DNA of 64,000 bases, from assembly GCA_905216025.1 (NCBI GenBank), contig CAJMSE010000018.1:16761-80760 (forward strand), given 5' to 3'. Of this stretch, positions 24,511 to 33,022 are shown piece after piece. Position 1 is the stretch's first letter; each line of letters opens with the position of its first letter. Source of the stretch: an uncultured bacterium (GTDB taxonomy: Bacteria; Bacteroidota; Bacteroidia; Bacteroidales; Bacteroidaceae). Under the pieces are notes generated by a model. It saw nothing but the letters and a program-made list of their open reading frames with translations, was not told where the DNA came from and searched no databases. Position numbers and translations under genes: made by a program.

Positions 24511-26361
24511 TCAGCGCAGGCTGTCGAGAAAGTCCTTCAGGAGAGCCTCATCCATGTCGCCGAGACGGGCCTCACGCTCGGCATCGGCGGCCACGGCCGA
24601 GCGCCATGCGGCCTCGGCGGCCTCGCCCCGCTCAGCAATCCGCTGCATATCGCCGTCGGTGAGCGTCTCGAGACCATAGTAAGAGAGCATCGCACCATAG
24701 GCCCAGTTCCATGCGAAGTCGGCATAGCCCCCGCGGAGGGCGGCCATGCGGGCCTCGATGGCCTCAACACTGGCAATCGTGCCTTCCTTAATATCGTCGG
24801 CAAGGCGCTCCACCTCCGACTCGGGCACGAGCAGGCCGGCAAGGTCAATCCATGCGCCGGTGCCGGCGGCGCTGTCCGGAAGACGGCACGGCCGGGAGGC
24901 GGCAACACGGCCGAAATACATGTTGACGGCCATGTCGTAGAGCTGGATGCCCTTGACCAGCGAGCTGCGGCGTATGGTGCAGCCGCCGTAGGAATACTCC
25001 GCGGCATCGTCGCCCTGCTCCGAGCGCAGGCGCTCGAGGATGCGCTTGCCCTCGATGATGCGCTGAACGGTGTACGGACTGAGCCAGTCGAAGCACACGA
25101 TGCTGCGGCGCCCCATCCGCGGACGCATGTCGCGCTTGGGCCATTTCCCCGTGTCGCGGCAGGTGCCGACGGTGGCGAGGTTGCGGCCGGGCACGAGCCA
25201 CGTCTTACCGGCAGAGGCGATGACATACGAGAAAGGCATCGACGACGTGTCGGGATGATTCTCTATCTTGCCCATGCACATCGAGAAGGCGCCTATCGTG
25301 GCGGGCATGAGCAGGTGGGAGCCGCTGGCCGTCTTGGCACCGCGGCAGAGCGTGCCGTAGTGTATGGGGCCGAGCTTGTAGGCATGGTTGCTGTAGTTGG
25401 TGGCAGAACCGGCATTATAGAAAGAGAACATGCCGCCGATGAGCAGTGTCGACTTGTGATGACTGACGGTGAACGGGCCGCAGAAGGCGGCGCAGGCCTC
25501 GCCGTTATCCATGTATGAGTTGGCAAAGAACACGCAGTTCTCGGCCGAGAATCCCTTGCCGATGTGGCACGCCTCGCCCACGAAACAGTTGTAGACCTTG
25601 GCTCCGCCGAGCACGGACGCGCCCGCATCGGCCACGGTGCTCTCGCAGATGACGTCGTTGCCGATGTATACGCTTGCCTCGCTGCTGCCCGCCAGGGTGC
25701 AGTCGTAGATGCGCGAGGCACAGTTTATCTCGCACTCGTCGCCGATCATGGTGTTGATGATTTCCCGGGTGTTGGCAATCTTCACCCTGTAGCCCACGGA
25801 GGCACGGCTGCCGCGGCGGCTCTCGACATGGCTGCGGACGATGGCCTTCAGCCGCTCCCACAGTCCGGCGTCGCGCTCGGCGGTCACCATGAACGCGGCC
25901 ATCTGCGAGGTCAGCCCGTCGTAGATCACCACATTGCCGTCGCCGGCCTCGTTAAGCACGGCCAACGGTGTGCCCTCGCCGTATGTGGCGCCCTCGTCGC
26001 AGGCCATGCGGCCGACGTTGGAGATGGTGCACTCCTCGCCGATGTCATATCGCGAGATGTAGCATCCGATGTTCTCGATGAGGCAGTTGTCGCCCACGGT
26101 GACATCGTGCAGCGTGGCGTTGCGGATGCCGGCACTGCGCATGAAGCCGTCTTCGGTCTCGATCTGCTTGTCGAAGACGCCGAGGGTGACGCGGCCGTAG
26201 AAGGCCGTGTTGCTGACGTGGCCGGGCGTGAAGCCGTCGGCCACAGTGATGTCGTTCCAGTCTTCGGCCATGCAGCCCGACTGCTCGAGGGCTGAGATCT
26301 CGTCGAGGGTAAGACTGCGGAAGCCCTCGGGAACTGACGGCTGGGTAAACTCACTGCTCAT
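24511..26361 (-). CDS. DUF4954 family protein with left-handed beta-helix (hexapeptide) core
   Basis: About 616 residues. The frame extends to 26418, but the ATG at 26361 (or 26370) is the likely start, overlapping the end of hflX by 11 to 20 bp. Residues of roughly 60-380 carry hexapeptide-like repeats (VTVGDNCLIENIGCYIS, DECEINCASRIYDCTLAG, GNDVICESTVADAGASVLGG), the fold of acyl- and nucleotidyl-transferases. The last 200 residues are mostly helical. This is a Bacteroidetes-typical family of unknown function; its size and helix-bundle tail resemble sugar-phosphate-processing LbH proteins, but I cannot name a reaction. Translationally coupled to hflX. Confidence 0.8.
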   Translation of the reverse strand: MSSEFTQPSVPEGFRSLTLDEISALEQSGCMAEDWNDITVADGFTPGHVSNTAFYGRVTLGVFDKQIETEDGFMRSAGIRNATLHDVTVGDNCLIENIGCYISRYDIGEECTISNVGRMACDEGATYGEGTPLAVLNEAGDGNVVIYDGLTSQMAAFMVTAERDAGLWERLKAIVRSHVESRRGSRASVGYRVKIANTREIINTMIGDECEINCASRIYDCTLAGSSEASVYIGNDVICESTVADAGASVLGGAKVYNCFVGEACHIGKGFSAENCVFFANSYMDNGEACAAFCGPFTVSHHKSTLLIGGMFSFYNAGSATNYSNHAYKLGPIHYGTLCRGAKTASGSHLLMPATIGAFSMCMGKIENHPDTSSMPFSYVIASAGKTWLVPGRNLATVGTCRDTGKWPKRDMRPRMGRRSIVCFDWLSPYTVQRIIEGKRILERLRSEQGDDAAEYSYGGCTIRRSSLVKGIQLYDMAVNMYFGRVAASRPCRLPDSAAGTGAWIDLAGLLVPESEVERLADDIKEGTIASVEAIEARMAALRGGYADFAWNWAYGAMLSYYGLETLTDGDMQRIAERGEAAEAAWRSAVAADAEREARLGDMDEALLKDFLDSLR

Positions 26362-27601
26362 AGGTGTCATATAGGAAGTCGTTGTAGGGGTATTTCTGTA
26401 CATGCAGCTCGCGCACACGCTTGTAAAGCACGTCGCGCAATTCGTCGATGTTCTGCTTCTCGCGGGCGGAGATGAACAGGCAATTGTCTGCCATACGCGC
26501 CATCCACGTGCGCTTCAGCTCGTCGAGCGTGACGTTCTCCTTCGTCGGCGGGGTGAGGTCGTCCTCGTCTTTCTCCACCCACGTGTAGGCGTCTATCTTG
26601 TTGAAGACTATCATCGACGGCTTGTCGGCGCAGCCGAGTTCCGAAAGGGTCTTCTCCACCACGCCGATCTGCTCCTCGAAGTCGGGATGCGAGATGTCTA
26701 CGACGTGCACCAGCAGATCGGCCTCGCGCACCTCATCGAGCGTCGACTTGAACGAGTCGACAAGGTCTGTGGGCAACTTGCGGATGAAGCCCACGGTGTC
26801 GGCCAAGAGGAATGGCAGGTTGTCGATCACCATCTTGCGCACCGTGGTGTCGAGCGTGGCGAAGAGCTTGTTCTCGGCGAACACCTCGCTCTTCGAGAGC
26901 AGGTTCATCATCGTCGACTTGCCCACGTTGGTATATCCCACGAGGGCCACGCGTATCATGCGGCCGCGGTTCTTGCGCTGCGTTGTCTTCTGCCTGTCAA
27001 TCTCCTCGAGGCGCTGCTTGAGCAGGGTGATGCGCTGGAGGATGATGCGGCGGTCCATCTCGAGCTGAGTCTCACCGGGTCCGCGCAGTCCCACGCTACC
27101 CTTTCCGCCGCCGCTTCCCGAGCCGCCGCCCTGGCGCTCGAGGTGTGTCCAAAGGCGTTGCAGGCGCGGCAGCATGTAGCGGTGCTGGGCCAGCTCGACC
27201 TGGGTCTTGGCCTCGGCCGTCTGCGCACGCATGGCGAAGATGTCGAGGATGAGACTCGTGCGGTCGAGAATCTTCACCTTCAGTTCCTTTTCAATATTGC
27301 GCATCTGCTTGGCAGACAGCTCGTCGTCGAAAATCACCATGCCCACCTCGCGCTCAGCGTCTTCCTCTGCCTCGATATACTGCCTTATCTCCTCGAGCTT
27401 TCCCGACCCCACGTATGTCACCGAGCTGGGGCCGTTCACCTTCTGGGTAAAGCGCTTCACGGTGACGGCTCCGGCTGTGTCGGCCAGGAACTCCAGTTCG
27501 TCGAGATATTCCTTAGTCTTGGCCTCGTCCTGGTCCTTGGTTATCAGACCCACGAGCACGGCCGTCTCGGCCTTGGCCTCGGATATTACAAATTCTTTCA
27601 T
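26351..27601 (-). CDS. hflX: GTPase HflX, ribosome-associated
   Basis: 416 residues, normal for HflX. The N-terminal HflX domain includes YVGSGKLEEIRQYIE and VIFDDELSAKQMRNIEKEL. A coiled linker with the glycine-rich GGGSGSGGGKGSVGLRGPGE leads into the GTPase domain: G1 VGYTNVGKST, G3 LLADTVGFIRKLP and G4 VFNKID. HflX splits stalled or hibernating 70S ribosomes under stress and binds the 50S subunit. A -7 box at 27633-27640 gives a leader of about 25 nt. The downstream DUF4954 gene overlaps its end. Confidence 0.96.
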   Translation of the reverse strand: MKEFVISEAKAETAVLVGLITKDQDEAKTKEYLDELEFLADTAGAVTVKRFTQKVNGPSSVTYVGSGKLEEIRQYIEAEEDAEREVGMVIFDDELSAKQMRNIEKELKVKILDRTSLILDIFAMRAQTAEAKTQVELAQHRYMLPRLQRLWTHLERQGGGSGSGGGKGSVGLRGPGETQLEMDRRIILQRITLLKQRLEEIDRQKTTQRKNRGRMIRVALVGYTNVGKSTMMNLLSKSEVFAENKLFATLDTTVRKMVIDNLPFLLADTVGFIRKLPTDLVDSFKSTLDEVREADLLVHVVDISHPDFEEQIGVVEKTLSELGCADKPSMIVFNKIDAYTWVEKDEDDLTPPTKENVTLDELKRTWMARMADNCLFISAREKQNIDELRDVLYKRVRELHVQKYPYNDFLYDTYEQ

Positions 27602-27632
27602 CCGTTATACATTATTTATATATAATCTGCCG

Positions 27633-27640
27633 CAAAGGTA
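27633..27640 (-). promoter_or_regulatory. -7 box of the hflX promoter
   Basis: The minus strand reads TACCTTTG, 32 bp before the hflX ATG. Confidence 0.55.
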
Positions 27641-27814
27641 AATATAAATCCTGAGATTACGCGCACAGGCAGGATAAAGAATGCGCGGGCGGCGGTTGAA
27701 AAGCTACATAAAGCTAAGGCGCTTCCACGTATTTGCCAAAATGTTTGCAAAGGTTAGGCCTGGACGGGACGGAGATAACGCCGCAACATGTTCGTCTATG
27801 ACGCATTAATTTAG

Positions 27815-27822
27815 TATCTTTG
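27815..27822 (+). promoter_or_regulatory. -7 box of the 27.9-kb acetyltransferase promoter
   Basis: TATCTTTG matches TAnnTTTG, 38 bp before the ATG at 27861. Confidence 0.55.
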
Positions 27823-27860
27823 CATCCGGCATTACACCTTATTATATAATATGGCATTTA

Positions 27861-28499
27861 ATGGCACATGCCACAGACTTACTTATAAACCGGAAAAAGG
27901 AAAAGAACGAAATGGAAGAAAAAGAAACGGAAAAGGACGACCTCGTCGTGCTGCGCTCAGGTGAATGGCTGAATGGCTTTGCCGATGATATTGCGGCGGC
28001 GCTGTCGCGGTGCGCCGAACAGTGTTTCAGACTGAACGCGCTTTCTCCTCTGTGCCGCAGTGAGCGGGAGGAGATTGTGCGGGAGATGATGGGGAGTATC
28101 GGTAAACGGTTTGTCATCCACAGTCCGTTCCGCTGCGACTTCGGCACGAACATACACATCGGCAACAATTTCATCGGCAACTTCAACCTCGCCATACTCG
28201 ATGAGGCCGAAGTGACGATAGGCGACAACGTCTTCATCGGACCCAACTGCAGCCTGTGCACCGTCGTCCATGCCATGAATGCCGGACAGCGCAATGCCGG
28301 CATAATGCGCGCACTGCCTATAACAATAGGCAATGATGTGTGGATAGCAGCAAATGTGGTCATGCTGCCCGGTGTGACCATCGGCGAAGGATGCGTCATC
28401 GGTGCCGGTAGCGTGGTGACGAAGGATGTTCCCGCAGGTATGTTCGCTGCAGGCAACCCGTGTCGGGTGATAAAGCCCATCCCGACCTCATCAAGTTGA
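27861..28499 (+). CDS. Sugar O-acetyltransferase of the Maa/LacA hexapeptide family
   Basis: 212 residues from the first ATG; the ATG at 27912 is an alternative because the first 25 residues are charged and not conserved-looking. The left-handed beta-helix is visible in FGTNIHIGNNFIGNFNLAIL and IGDNVFIGPNC. The acetyl-CoA-binding turn and conserved His appear in CTVVHAMNAGQRNAG, and VWIAANVVMLPGVTIGEGC leads to the canonical end AAGNPCRVIKPI. The family acetylates maltose, galactosides or related sugars and includes nodulation acetyltransferases. It converges on a paralogue at 28579-29160. Substrate unknown; cytoplasmic. Confidence 0.85.
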   Translation: MAHATDLLINRKKEKNEMEEKETEKDDLVVLRSGEWLNGFADDIAAALSRCAEQCFRLNALSPLCRSEREEIVREMMGSIGKRFVIHSPFRCDFGTNIHIGNNFIGNFNLAILDEAEVTIGDNVFIGPNCSLCTVVHAMNAGQRNAGIMRALPITIGNDVWIAANVVMLPGVTIGEGCVIGAGSVVTKDVPAGMFAAGNPCRVIKPIPTSSS

Positions 28500-28578
28500 A
28501 GAGGAAAAAGAGGCTGAACGCAAACAGCACGGGAGAATATAGCCTGACCGGTATCTGCCTCGTATTATTCTTTGCTTT

Positions 28579-29160
28579 TTATTCCCCTACCCTTGGAGAT
28601 GCTGGGAGGGACTTCACCACCCGGCACGGATTTCCGACGGCAAGCGAATGGGCCGGGATGTCGCGCGTCACCACGCAACCGGCACCGATGACGCATCCGT
28701 CGCCGATAGTCACGCCAGGCAATACCGCCACGTTTGCGCCTATCCACACGTCGGTGCCCACGGTTATCGGCCGGGCATACTCCAGTCCGCTGTTGCGCTG
28801 GGCGATGTCAAGCGGATGGCCGGCAGTGTAGAACCCGCAGTTGGGTGCGATGAAGACATTGTTGCCGAACGTCACCTTTGCCCCGTCGAGTATCACGCAG
28901 TTGACATTTGCATAGAAGTCCTCGCCAATCTCTATGTTATACCCGTAGTCGCAATAGAACGGCTGCTCGACGAGGAAACGCTCGCCCGTGCGTCCGAGCA
29001 GGCGGCGCATCAGCTCCTCACGCTCCGCAGTATGCGAGGGAATAATCATGTTGTATTCATGGCACAGGTCCTTGCACCGCTGCCGCTCGGCAATCAGCTC
29101 ACTGTTGTAGTTGGCGTCATACAGCTCGCCGGCCAACATCTTTTCCTTTTCTGTCTTCAT
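28579..29160 (-). CDS. Maltose/galactoside O-acetyltransferase (Maa/LacA type)
   Basis: 193 residues, full length for the family. The N-terminal Mac domain is present (KMLAGELYDANYNSELIAER), followed by the beta-helix with the catalytic His in FYTAGHPLDIAQRNSG and the CoA-site stretch VWIGANVAVLPGVTIGDGC, ending in AVGNPCRVVKSL. It is closer to textbook Maa/LacA than its convergent neighbour, which lacks part of the Mac domain. The last eight codons (PASPRVGE and stop) are read from CCTCCC-rich DNA resembling the family C repeats, so the C-terminus may have been extended by a repeat. Regulated from its own promoter at 29216-29223. Confidence 0.93.
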   Translation of the reverse strand: MKTEKEKMLAGELYDANYNSELIAERQRCKDLCHEYNMIIPSHTAEREELMRRLLGRTGERFLVEQPFYCDYGYNIEIGEDFYANVNCVILDGAKVTFGNNVFIAPNCGFYTAGHPLDIAQRNSGLEYARPITVGTDVWIGANVAVLPGVTIGDGCVIGAGCVVTRDIPAHSLAVGNPCRVVKSLPASPRVGE

Positions 29161-29215
29161 ATCAATGAGTATTTATGTTTACTACCTACTATAAAGGGAT
29201 ACGTATCAGATTCTG

Positions 29216-29223
29216 CAAAGATA
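29216..29223 (-). promoter_or_regulatory. -7 box of the Maa/LacA-type acetyltransferase promoter
   Basis: The minus strand reads TATCTTTG about 56 bp before the ATG at 29160. Confidence 0.5.
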
Positions 29224-29324
29224 ATGCTTTTGTTTTAAAAACGCGGCATGACGGATAGTTAAACATCTATCGTTTCATCGCATCACAAGCCTTGCGGAAA
29301 TTTCATCATTCCGGTTTCTTTCAC

Positions 29325-29332
29325 TATCTTTG
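29325..29332 (+). promoter_or_regulatory. -7 box of the ftsZ-family gene promoter
   Basis: TATCTTTG lies 25 bp before the ATG at 29357; no clear -33 element. Confidence 0.5.
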
Positions 29333-29356
29333 TCCCCAAACAACAAAGCATGACTT

Positions 29357-30586
29357 ATGAATGACGACCAGCTGATAGACTTCGGAGAGCCAGTAATGGA
29401 CCAATCGCAGAACATAATTAAGGTGATCGGTGTAGGCGGCGGCGGATGCAACGCCGTGCGCAGCATCTACAACGAACAGATAACGGGAGTGACCCTTGCC
29501 GTGTGCAACACGGATAGCAAGTCGCTCGCGCCGTCGCCCGTGCCCGTGAAGATAATGTTGGGCGAGGGTCTCGGTGCCGGAGGCTTCCCGGAAGTGGGCC
29601 GCTCGGAAGCGGAGAAGAACATCGACGACATAGAGAAACTGCTCAGCGACGGCACCAAGATGGCGTTCATAACAGCCAGCCTCGGCGGCGGCACGGGCAC
29701 GGGAGCGGCTCCTGTAGTGGCCGGCGTGGCCAAGAAGATGGGCATCCTCACCGTCGGCGTGGTGACGCTGCCGTTCTATTTCGAGAAGAAACAGAAGATA
29801 ATAAAGGCGCTGAAGGGTGTGGATGAACTCAGGAAAAACGTTGACGCATTGCTCATCATCAACAACGAGAGGCTCTGCGACGTATATGCCGACTCGAACA
29901 TCTCCGTAAAGGAATCGTTCGCACGCGCCGACAACATTCTCAAGGATGCCGTCATGGGCATCGCCGAACTGATAATGGTGAACAGCGACGGCGGCATCGA
30001 CCTCGACTTCCGCGACGTGGAAGCCGTCACGCGCAACGGCGGAGGAGCCATCATGGCTATAGGGCGGGCCGGAGGAGAGAAGCGCGTGGAGCGCGCCATC
30101 AAGAACGCGCTCGACTCACCGCTGCTCTACGGCAACGACATCACCAAGGCAAAGCGCATCCTGTTCAGCATATACTCGAGCGACGAAGCTCCCGTGATGG
30201 TGCCGGAGATGCAGGAGATTGACGACTTCTTCGACCGGCTCGACCCGAACATCGAAGTGATATGGGGTATATCGACGGACAACACTCTAGGCGAGGACAT
30301 CAAGGTGACAATCCTCGCCACGGAGATGAAGACGGAATGCGGAATGGAAGACGTGGGCGCCGTCAAAGAGGACAGCGACTACGAAGCGATGATAGCGAAG
30401 CTGTACAAACCGGCAGTAAAACCCGTAGAGAAGCCCGCCGAAGAGCCTGCGTTCCAGGTGAACGTGCCAGAAAATCCCGAACCGGCCGTAATAGAGGAGG
30501 AAAAGCAGGATGACACCACGCAGCCGTCACTGCTGCAGGGAATAAAGCGGTGGTTGAACCAGTATGTACAAAACGTTGTCGAATAA
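29357..30586 (+). CDS. ftsZ: FtsZ-family tubulin GTPase, outside any division gene cluster
   Basis: 409 residues. Nucleotide-binding elements are intact: KVIGVGGGGCNAV (residues 22-34), the tubulin signature GGGTGTG (110-116) and LLIINNERL. The T7 synergy loop, which reads NVDFAD in E. coli FtsZ, is DLDFRD here (about 215-220): both catalytic Asp remain, but the leading Asn is Asp. There is no recognisable FtsA/ZipA-binding tail; the protein ends in an acidic linker and an amphipathic helix (LLQGIKRWLNQYVQNVVE). No ftsA, ftsQ or mur gene is near, and the only partner is an unknown gene 7 bp downstream. It could be a second FtsZ paralogue or a relocated main FtsZ; the window cannot decide. Confidence 0.85.
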   Translation: MNDDQLIDFGEPVMDQSQNIIKVIGVGGGGCNAVRSIYNEQITGVTLAVCNTDSKSLAPSPVPVKIMLGEGLGAGGFPEVGRSEAEKNIDDIEKLLSDGTKMAFITASLGGGTGTGAAPVVAGVAKKMGILTVGVVTLPFYFEKKQKIIKALKGVDELRKNVDALLIINNERLCDVYADSNISVKESFARADNILKDAVMGIAELIMVNSDGGIDLDFRDVEAVTRNGGGAIMAIGRAGGEKRVERAIKNALDSPLLYGNDITKAKRILFSIYSSDEAPVMVPEMQEIDDFFDRLDPNIEVIWGISTDNTLGEDIKVTILATEMKTECGMEDVGAVKEDSDYEAMIAKLYKPAVKPVEKPAEEPAFQVNVPENPEPAVIEEEKQDDTTQPSLLQGIKRWLNQYVQNVVE

Positions 30587-30593
30587 GGAGCGT

Positions 30594-31193
30594 ATGACCA
30601 CCGACACCACACCCGAGAACATCGCGAAGCAACTCTCGCAGCTGGCCAGCCAGCTGCTGGGCATGGAACGGACGGACCTGCTGCTCCACGCCATCGGCAT
30701 ACCCGTGCTGGAAGAGCTGCGCATCGAGGCGGCAAAGAGCAAGCTGAGCCGCCTACTGATAACGAAAGACTACAGGTTCATACTCACAGACTACAACCGC
30801 GAGGTGGAGCTCCAACCCGTGCACAAAGCCGTATACCTGCTTTTCCTCGCCCATCCGGACGGCATCGAATTCAAAAGACTGGCCGAACATCGCAGCGAAC
30901 TGCTGCAATACTACATGGCAACGGCAAGCAGCATGGACAAGCTGAAAATCGAAGAGAGCGTGGACCGCCTCGTCAATCCGCTCGACAACGCCATAAACGA
31001 GAAGTGCTCACGAATAAAGAAGGTGTTTCTTGAGATGATGGACCCGTACACCGCCAGCTACTATATAGTCAGCAGCCACACCCGCCGCCATGTCTCCGGC
31101 ACCTCGAAGATATGGTTTGAACGGCTCAAGCTCATCACCCTGCCACGCGAACTTGTGGTAATGGAATGTGTCCCCGGCTGCGTCGCGACGTAA
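30594..31193 (+). CDS. Conserved hypothetical protein, operon partner of the FtsZ-family gene
   Basis: About 199 residues from the ATG at 30594, 7 bp after the ftsZ-family stop; an earlier in-frame start at 30564 would overlap that gene. The protein is soluble and mixed alpha/beta. A central stretch (YRFILTDYNREVELQPVHKA then VYLLFLAHPDGIEFKRLAEH) looks like a winged-helix-type fold with a trailing helical segment (DRLVNPLDNAINEKCSRI). It resembles unknown Bacteroidales proteins, but I cannot assign a function. The stop codon TAA (31191-31193) lies inside the first unit of a 22-bp repeat array. A role with the FtsZ-family protein is suggested only by position. Confidence 0.75.
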   Translation: MTTDTTPENIAKQLSQLASQLLGMERTDLLLHAIGIPVLEELRIEAAKSKLSRLLITKDYRFILTDYNREVELQPVHKAVYLLFLAHPDGIEFKRLAEHRSELLQYYMATASSMDKLKIEESVDRLVNPLDNAINEKCSRIKKVFLEMMDPYTASYYIVSSHTRRHVSGTSKIWFERLKLITLPRELVVMECVPGCVAT

Positions 31194-31277
31194 CGTGCCG
31201 CACATCGCACTGTTATCCGTGGCGCGTCACACCGTTATATGAGCCATGTAACACCGTTACGTGTGGCAGGTAACAAA
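31190..31277. repeat. 22-bp-period palindromic array, 4 units
   Basis: Units at 31190, 31212, 31234 and 31256, each 22 bp, with GTTA(C/T)-N9-GTAAC or GTCAC-N3. The first unit contains the stop codon of the preceding gene. Confidence 0.88.
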
Positions 31278-31293
31278 CCTGGTAGAAAGGACG

Positions 31294-31395
31294 AAAACGC
31301 AAAGTCCGCAAAGACGCAAAGGCTTATAAGCTGCGGAGAGAGCCATCTTCCGCTGAAACAAATTCTCTTTGCGTCTTTGCGAACTTTGCGTTTTT
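31294..31395. repeat. Family B palindrome, copy 2
   Basis: The left arm (31294-31321) and right arm (31367-31395) are reverse complements with one mismatch; the core GCAAAGACGCAAAG is shared with 960-1032. A T5 run ends the right arm, so it may also terminate transcription from the left. Confidence 0.85.
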
Positions 31396-31396
31396 A

Positions 31397-31440
31397 AATC
31401 CGGTAATATCCGGTTTTTAATCCGTTAATATCCGGTAAAA
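31397..31440. repeat. Two tandem 22-bp units of a different sequence (AATCCG...TATCCGGT)
   Basis: Bases 31397-31418 and 31419-31440 are near-identical 22-mers that share AATCCG(G/T)TAATATCCGGT. A trace of a third unit may follow. The period equals that of the GTNAC arrays, but the sequence is unrelated. Confidence 0.75.
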
Positions 31441-31475
31441 AATACATTGAGATATCAACACCCTAATGCCTGCCG

Positions 31476-32558
31476 TCAGAGATTCTCGCTGAAGAATCTT
31501 TCTATCGAGCCGAAGGGTATTATGTCCTTGCGGTCGTAAAGGTCGGTGTGGCTCGCACCGGGAATAACCATGAAAATCTTGTTGTTCTCCCGGCCGGGGA
31601 CGACGGTCAGCCGCTTGTAAGCATCGCTTCCGAAATAGAGCGAATGGGCCTTCTCGCCGTGCAGAATCATCACGGCGCTCTCAATCTCTCCGGCACGGCT
31701 CATCAGCGGGAAGTTTATCCACGGTATGGGAGACGTGGCGTTGCGGCCTCCGTTGGAGTTTAGCGACCGCGTGTGATAGCCGCGCGGGGTCTTGTAGTAG
31801 TCGTAGTAGTCGCGGAGGAACTTGGGCGCATCCTCCGACAGCACGTCGGGCAGACCGCCGCCGAGCTTTGGAGTGCCGTTGCGGTAGTCCTCGGTGCGCT
31901 GTGCCGACAGGCGCTCGCGGATAGCTTTCCGTGCCTCGGCATTGTCATCGGCATCGAAATATCCGTTGGCACTCACGCGGCTCATGTCATACATCGTTGA
32001 GGCCAGCGTGGCCTTGATGCGCGTGTCGGCTGCCGCAGCGTTGATGGCTATGCCGCCCCAGCCGCAGATGCCGATGATGCCGACATTTTCAGGGTCTACA
32101 TCCGAACGGGTGACGAGGAAGTCTACCGCCGCGCTGACGTCCTCGGTGTTGATGTCGGGCGAGGTCATGTAACGCGGTGTGCCGCCGCTCTCGCCGGTGA
32201 ACGACGGGTCGAAGGCTATCGTGAGGAAGCCGCGCTCCGCCATCTCCTGCGCATATAGTCCGGCGGCCTGTTCCTTCACCGCTCCGAAAGGTCCGCACAC
32301 GGCGATTGCCGGCAGCTGTCCGGCCGCTCCTTTGGGTTTGTACATGTCTGCCGCGAGGGTTATGCCGTAGCGGTTTACGAACGTGACCTTGCTGTGGTCC
32401 ACCTTGTCGCTTTTCGGGAACGTCTTGTCCCACTCCTTTGTCAATGTCAGTTTCTCCATAATATTCTTGTTTTCGTTATGTCTGTTTCCTGCCGGATTCA
32501 TTCCGTAGACGCCTGCCGCTATCGACAGGAGCACTAAGATCAAAATCTTCTTTGTCAT
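31476..32558 (-). CDS. Alpha/beta hydrolase, dienelactone-hydrolase-like, exported
   Basis: 360 residues with a signal peptide (MTKKILILVLLSIAAGVYG). The hydrolase fold shows the oxyanion strand (LPAIAVCGPFGAVKEQ), the nucleophile elbow VGIIGICGWGG, an Asp-bearing strand and the C-terminal His in IPGASHTDLYD. The elbow carries Cys rather than Ser, as in dienelactone hydrolases, so the nucleophile is probably cysteine; this is inference. It lies 14 bp after the TIGR04076 gene and downstream of an AraC regulator, forming a small regulated unit. The substrate is unknown. Confidence 0.85.
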   Translation of the reverse strand: MTKKILILVLLSIAAGVYGMNPAGNRHNENKNIMEKLTLTKEWDKTFPKSDKVDHSKVTFVNRYGITLAADMYKPKGAAGQLPAIAVCGPFGAVKEQAAGLYAQEMAERGFLTIAFDPSFTGESGGTPRYMTSPDINTEDVSAAVDFLVTRSDVDPENVGIIGICGWGGIAINAAAADTRIKATLASTMYDMSRVSANGYFDADDNAEARKAIRERLSAQRTEDYRNGTPKLGGGLPDVLSEDAPKFLRDYYDYYKTPRGYHTRSLNSNGGRNATSPIPWINFPLMSRAGEIESAVMILHGEKAHSLYFGSDAYKRLTVVPGRENNKIFMVIPGASHTDLYDRKDIIPFGSIERFFSENL

Positions 32559-32572
32559 GATGCGTGGCTTTT

Positions 32573-32908
32573 TTACTGTTTCGCGAATGGCGAGGCTACT
32601 TCTTCGTCGGTTGCCTCAAGAAGGAAGAACACCGGGCGCAATCCGTCGTTGCAGCAGCTTATGGCTGTACCTGGTTTGCGTATCCAGTCGTTGAACCAGA
32701 ACTGTCTTGCACCGTTGGCCAATGCAAATACGTATTGGTGGATAGACCGCCATGCGCCGTCACACATGCCTTCCGGCTTTGACGCTCCGGCATAGAACAC
32801 ATCACCGACGTTCATACACGGGCAGGGAGTGATGCCCTCCACTCCGTATTCACGTGCCAGTTCCTCATTGAAATCTTTTCGGATTACTGTAATCTTTACC
32901 TTTTTCAT
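32573..32908 (-). CDS. TIGR04076 family protein
   Basis: 111 residues. The family features are the opening MKKVKITVIRKDFNEELA, a CPCM motif (residues 29-32), the GDVFYAG segment, WRSIHQYVFALANG, and a second cysteine pair in AISCCNDGLRPVFF. The paired cysteines suggest metal or redox chemistry, but the function is not known. It is the first gene of a two-gene unit with the alpha/beta hydrolase. Its promoter lies directly after the AraC gene terminator. Confidence 0.8.
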   Translation of the reverse strand: MKKVKITVIRKDFNEELAREYGVEGITPCPCMNVGDVFYAGASKPEGMCDGAWRSIHQYVFALANGARQFWFNDWIRKPGTAISCCNDGLRPVFFLLEATDEEVASPFAKQ

Positions 32909-32955
32909 ATATCTGTTGTTTCTAAATATTCTGTTCCGTAGGAGGATTATGGTGC

Positions 32956-32963
32956 AAAATTAC
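32956..32963 (-). promoter_or_regulatory. -7 box of the TIGR04076/hydrolase unit
   Basis: The minus strand reads TAATTTTG 48 bp before the ATG at 32908, just after the AraC terminator hairpin. Confidence 0.5.
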
Positions 32964-32969
32964 ACAAAG

Positions 32970-32999
32970 AGCCTCACAGCGCAATTACTGTGAGGCTCA
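32970..32999 (-). terminator. Terminator of the AraC-family regulator gene
   Basis: GAGCCTCACAG (32970-32980) and CTGTGAGGCTC (32989-32999) form a perfect 11-bp stem with an 8-nt loop, 24 bp after the regulator stop. The following tract on the minus strand is only moderately T-rich. Confidence 0.75.
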
Positions 33000-33022
33000 A
33001 TCATTATTATTGAAAAGGTCAT

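Noticed and set aside
28563..28620. A full family C repeat between the two acetyltransferases
   Set aside because: Only a loose match (CCCCTACCCTTGGAG and GGGAGGG) with no long arms; mentioned only as a possible source of the C-terminal codons.
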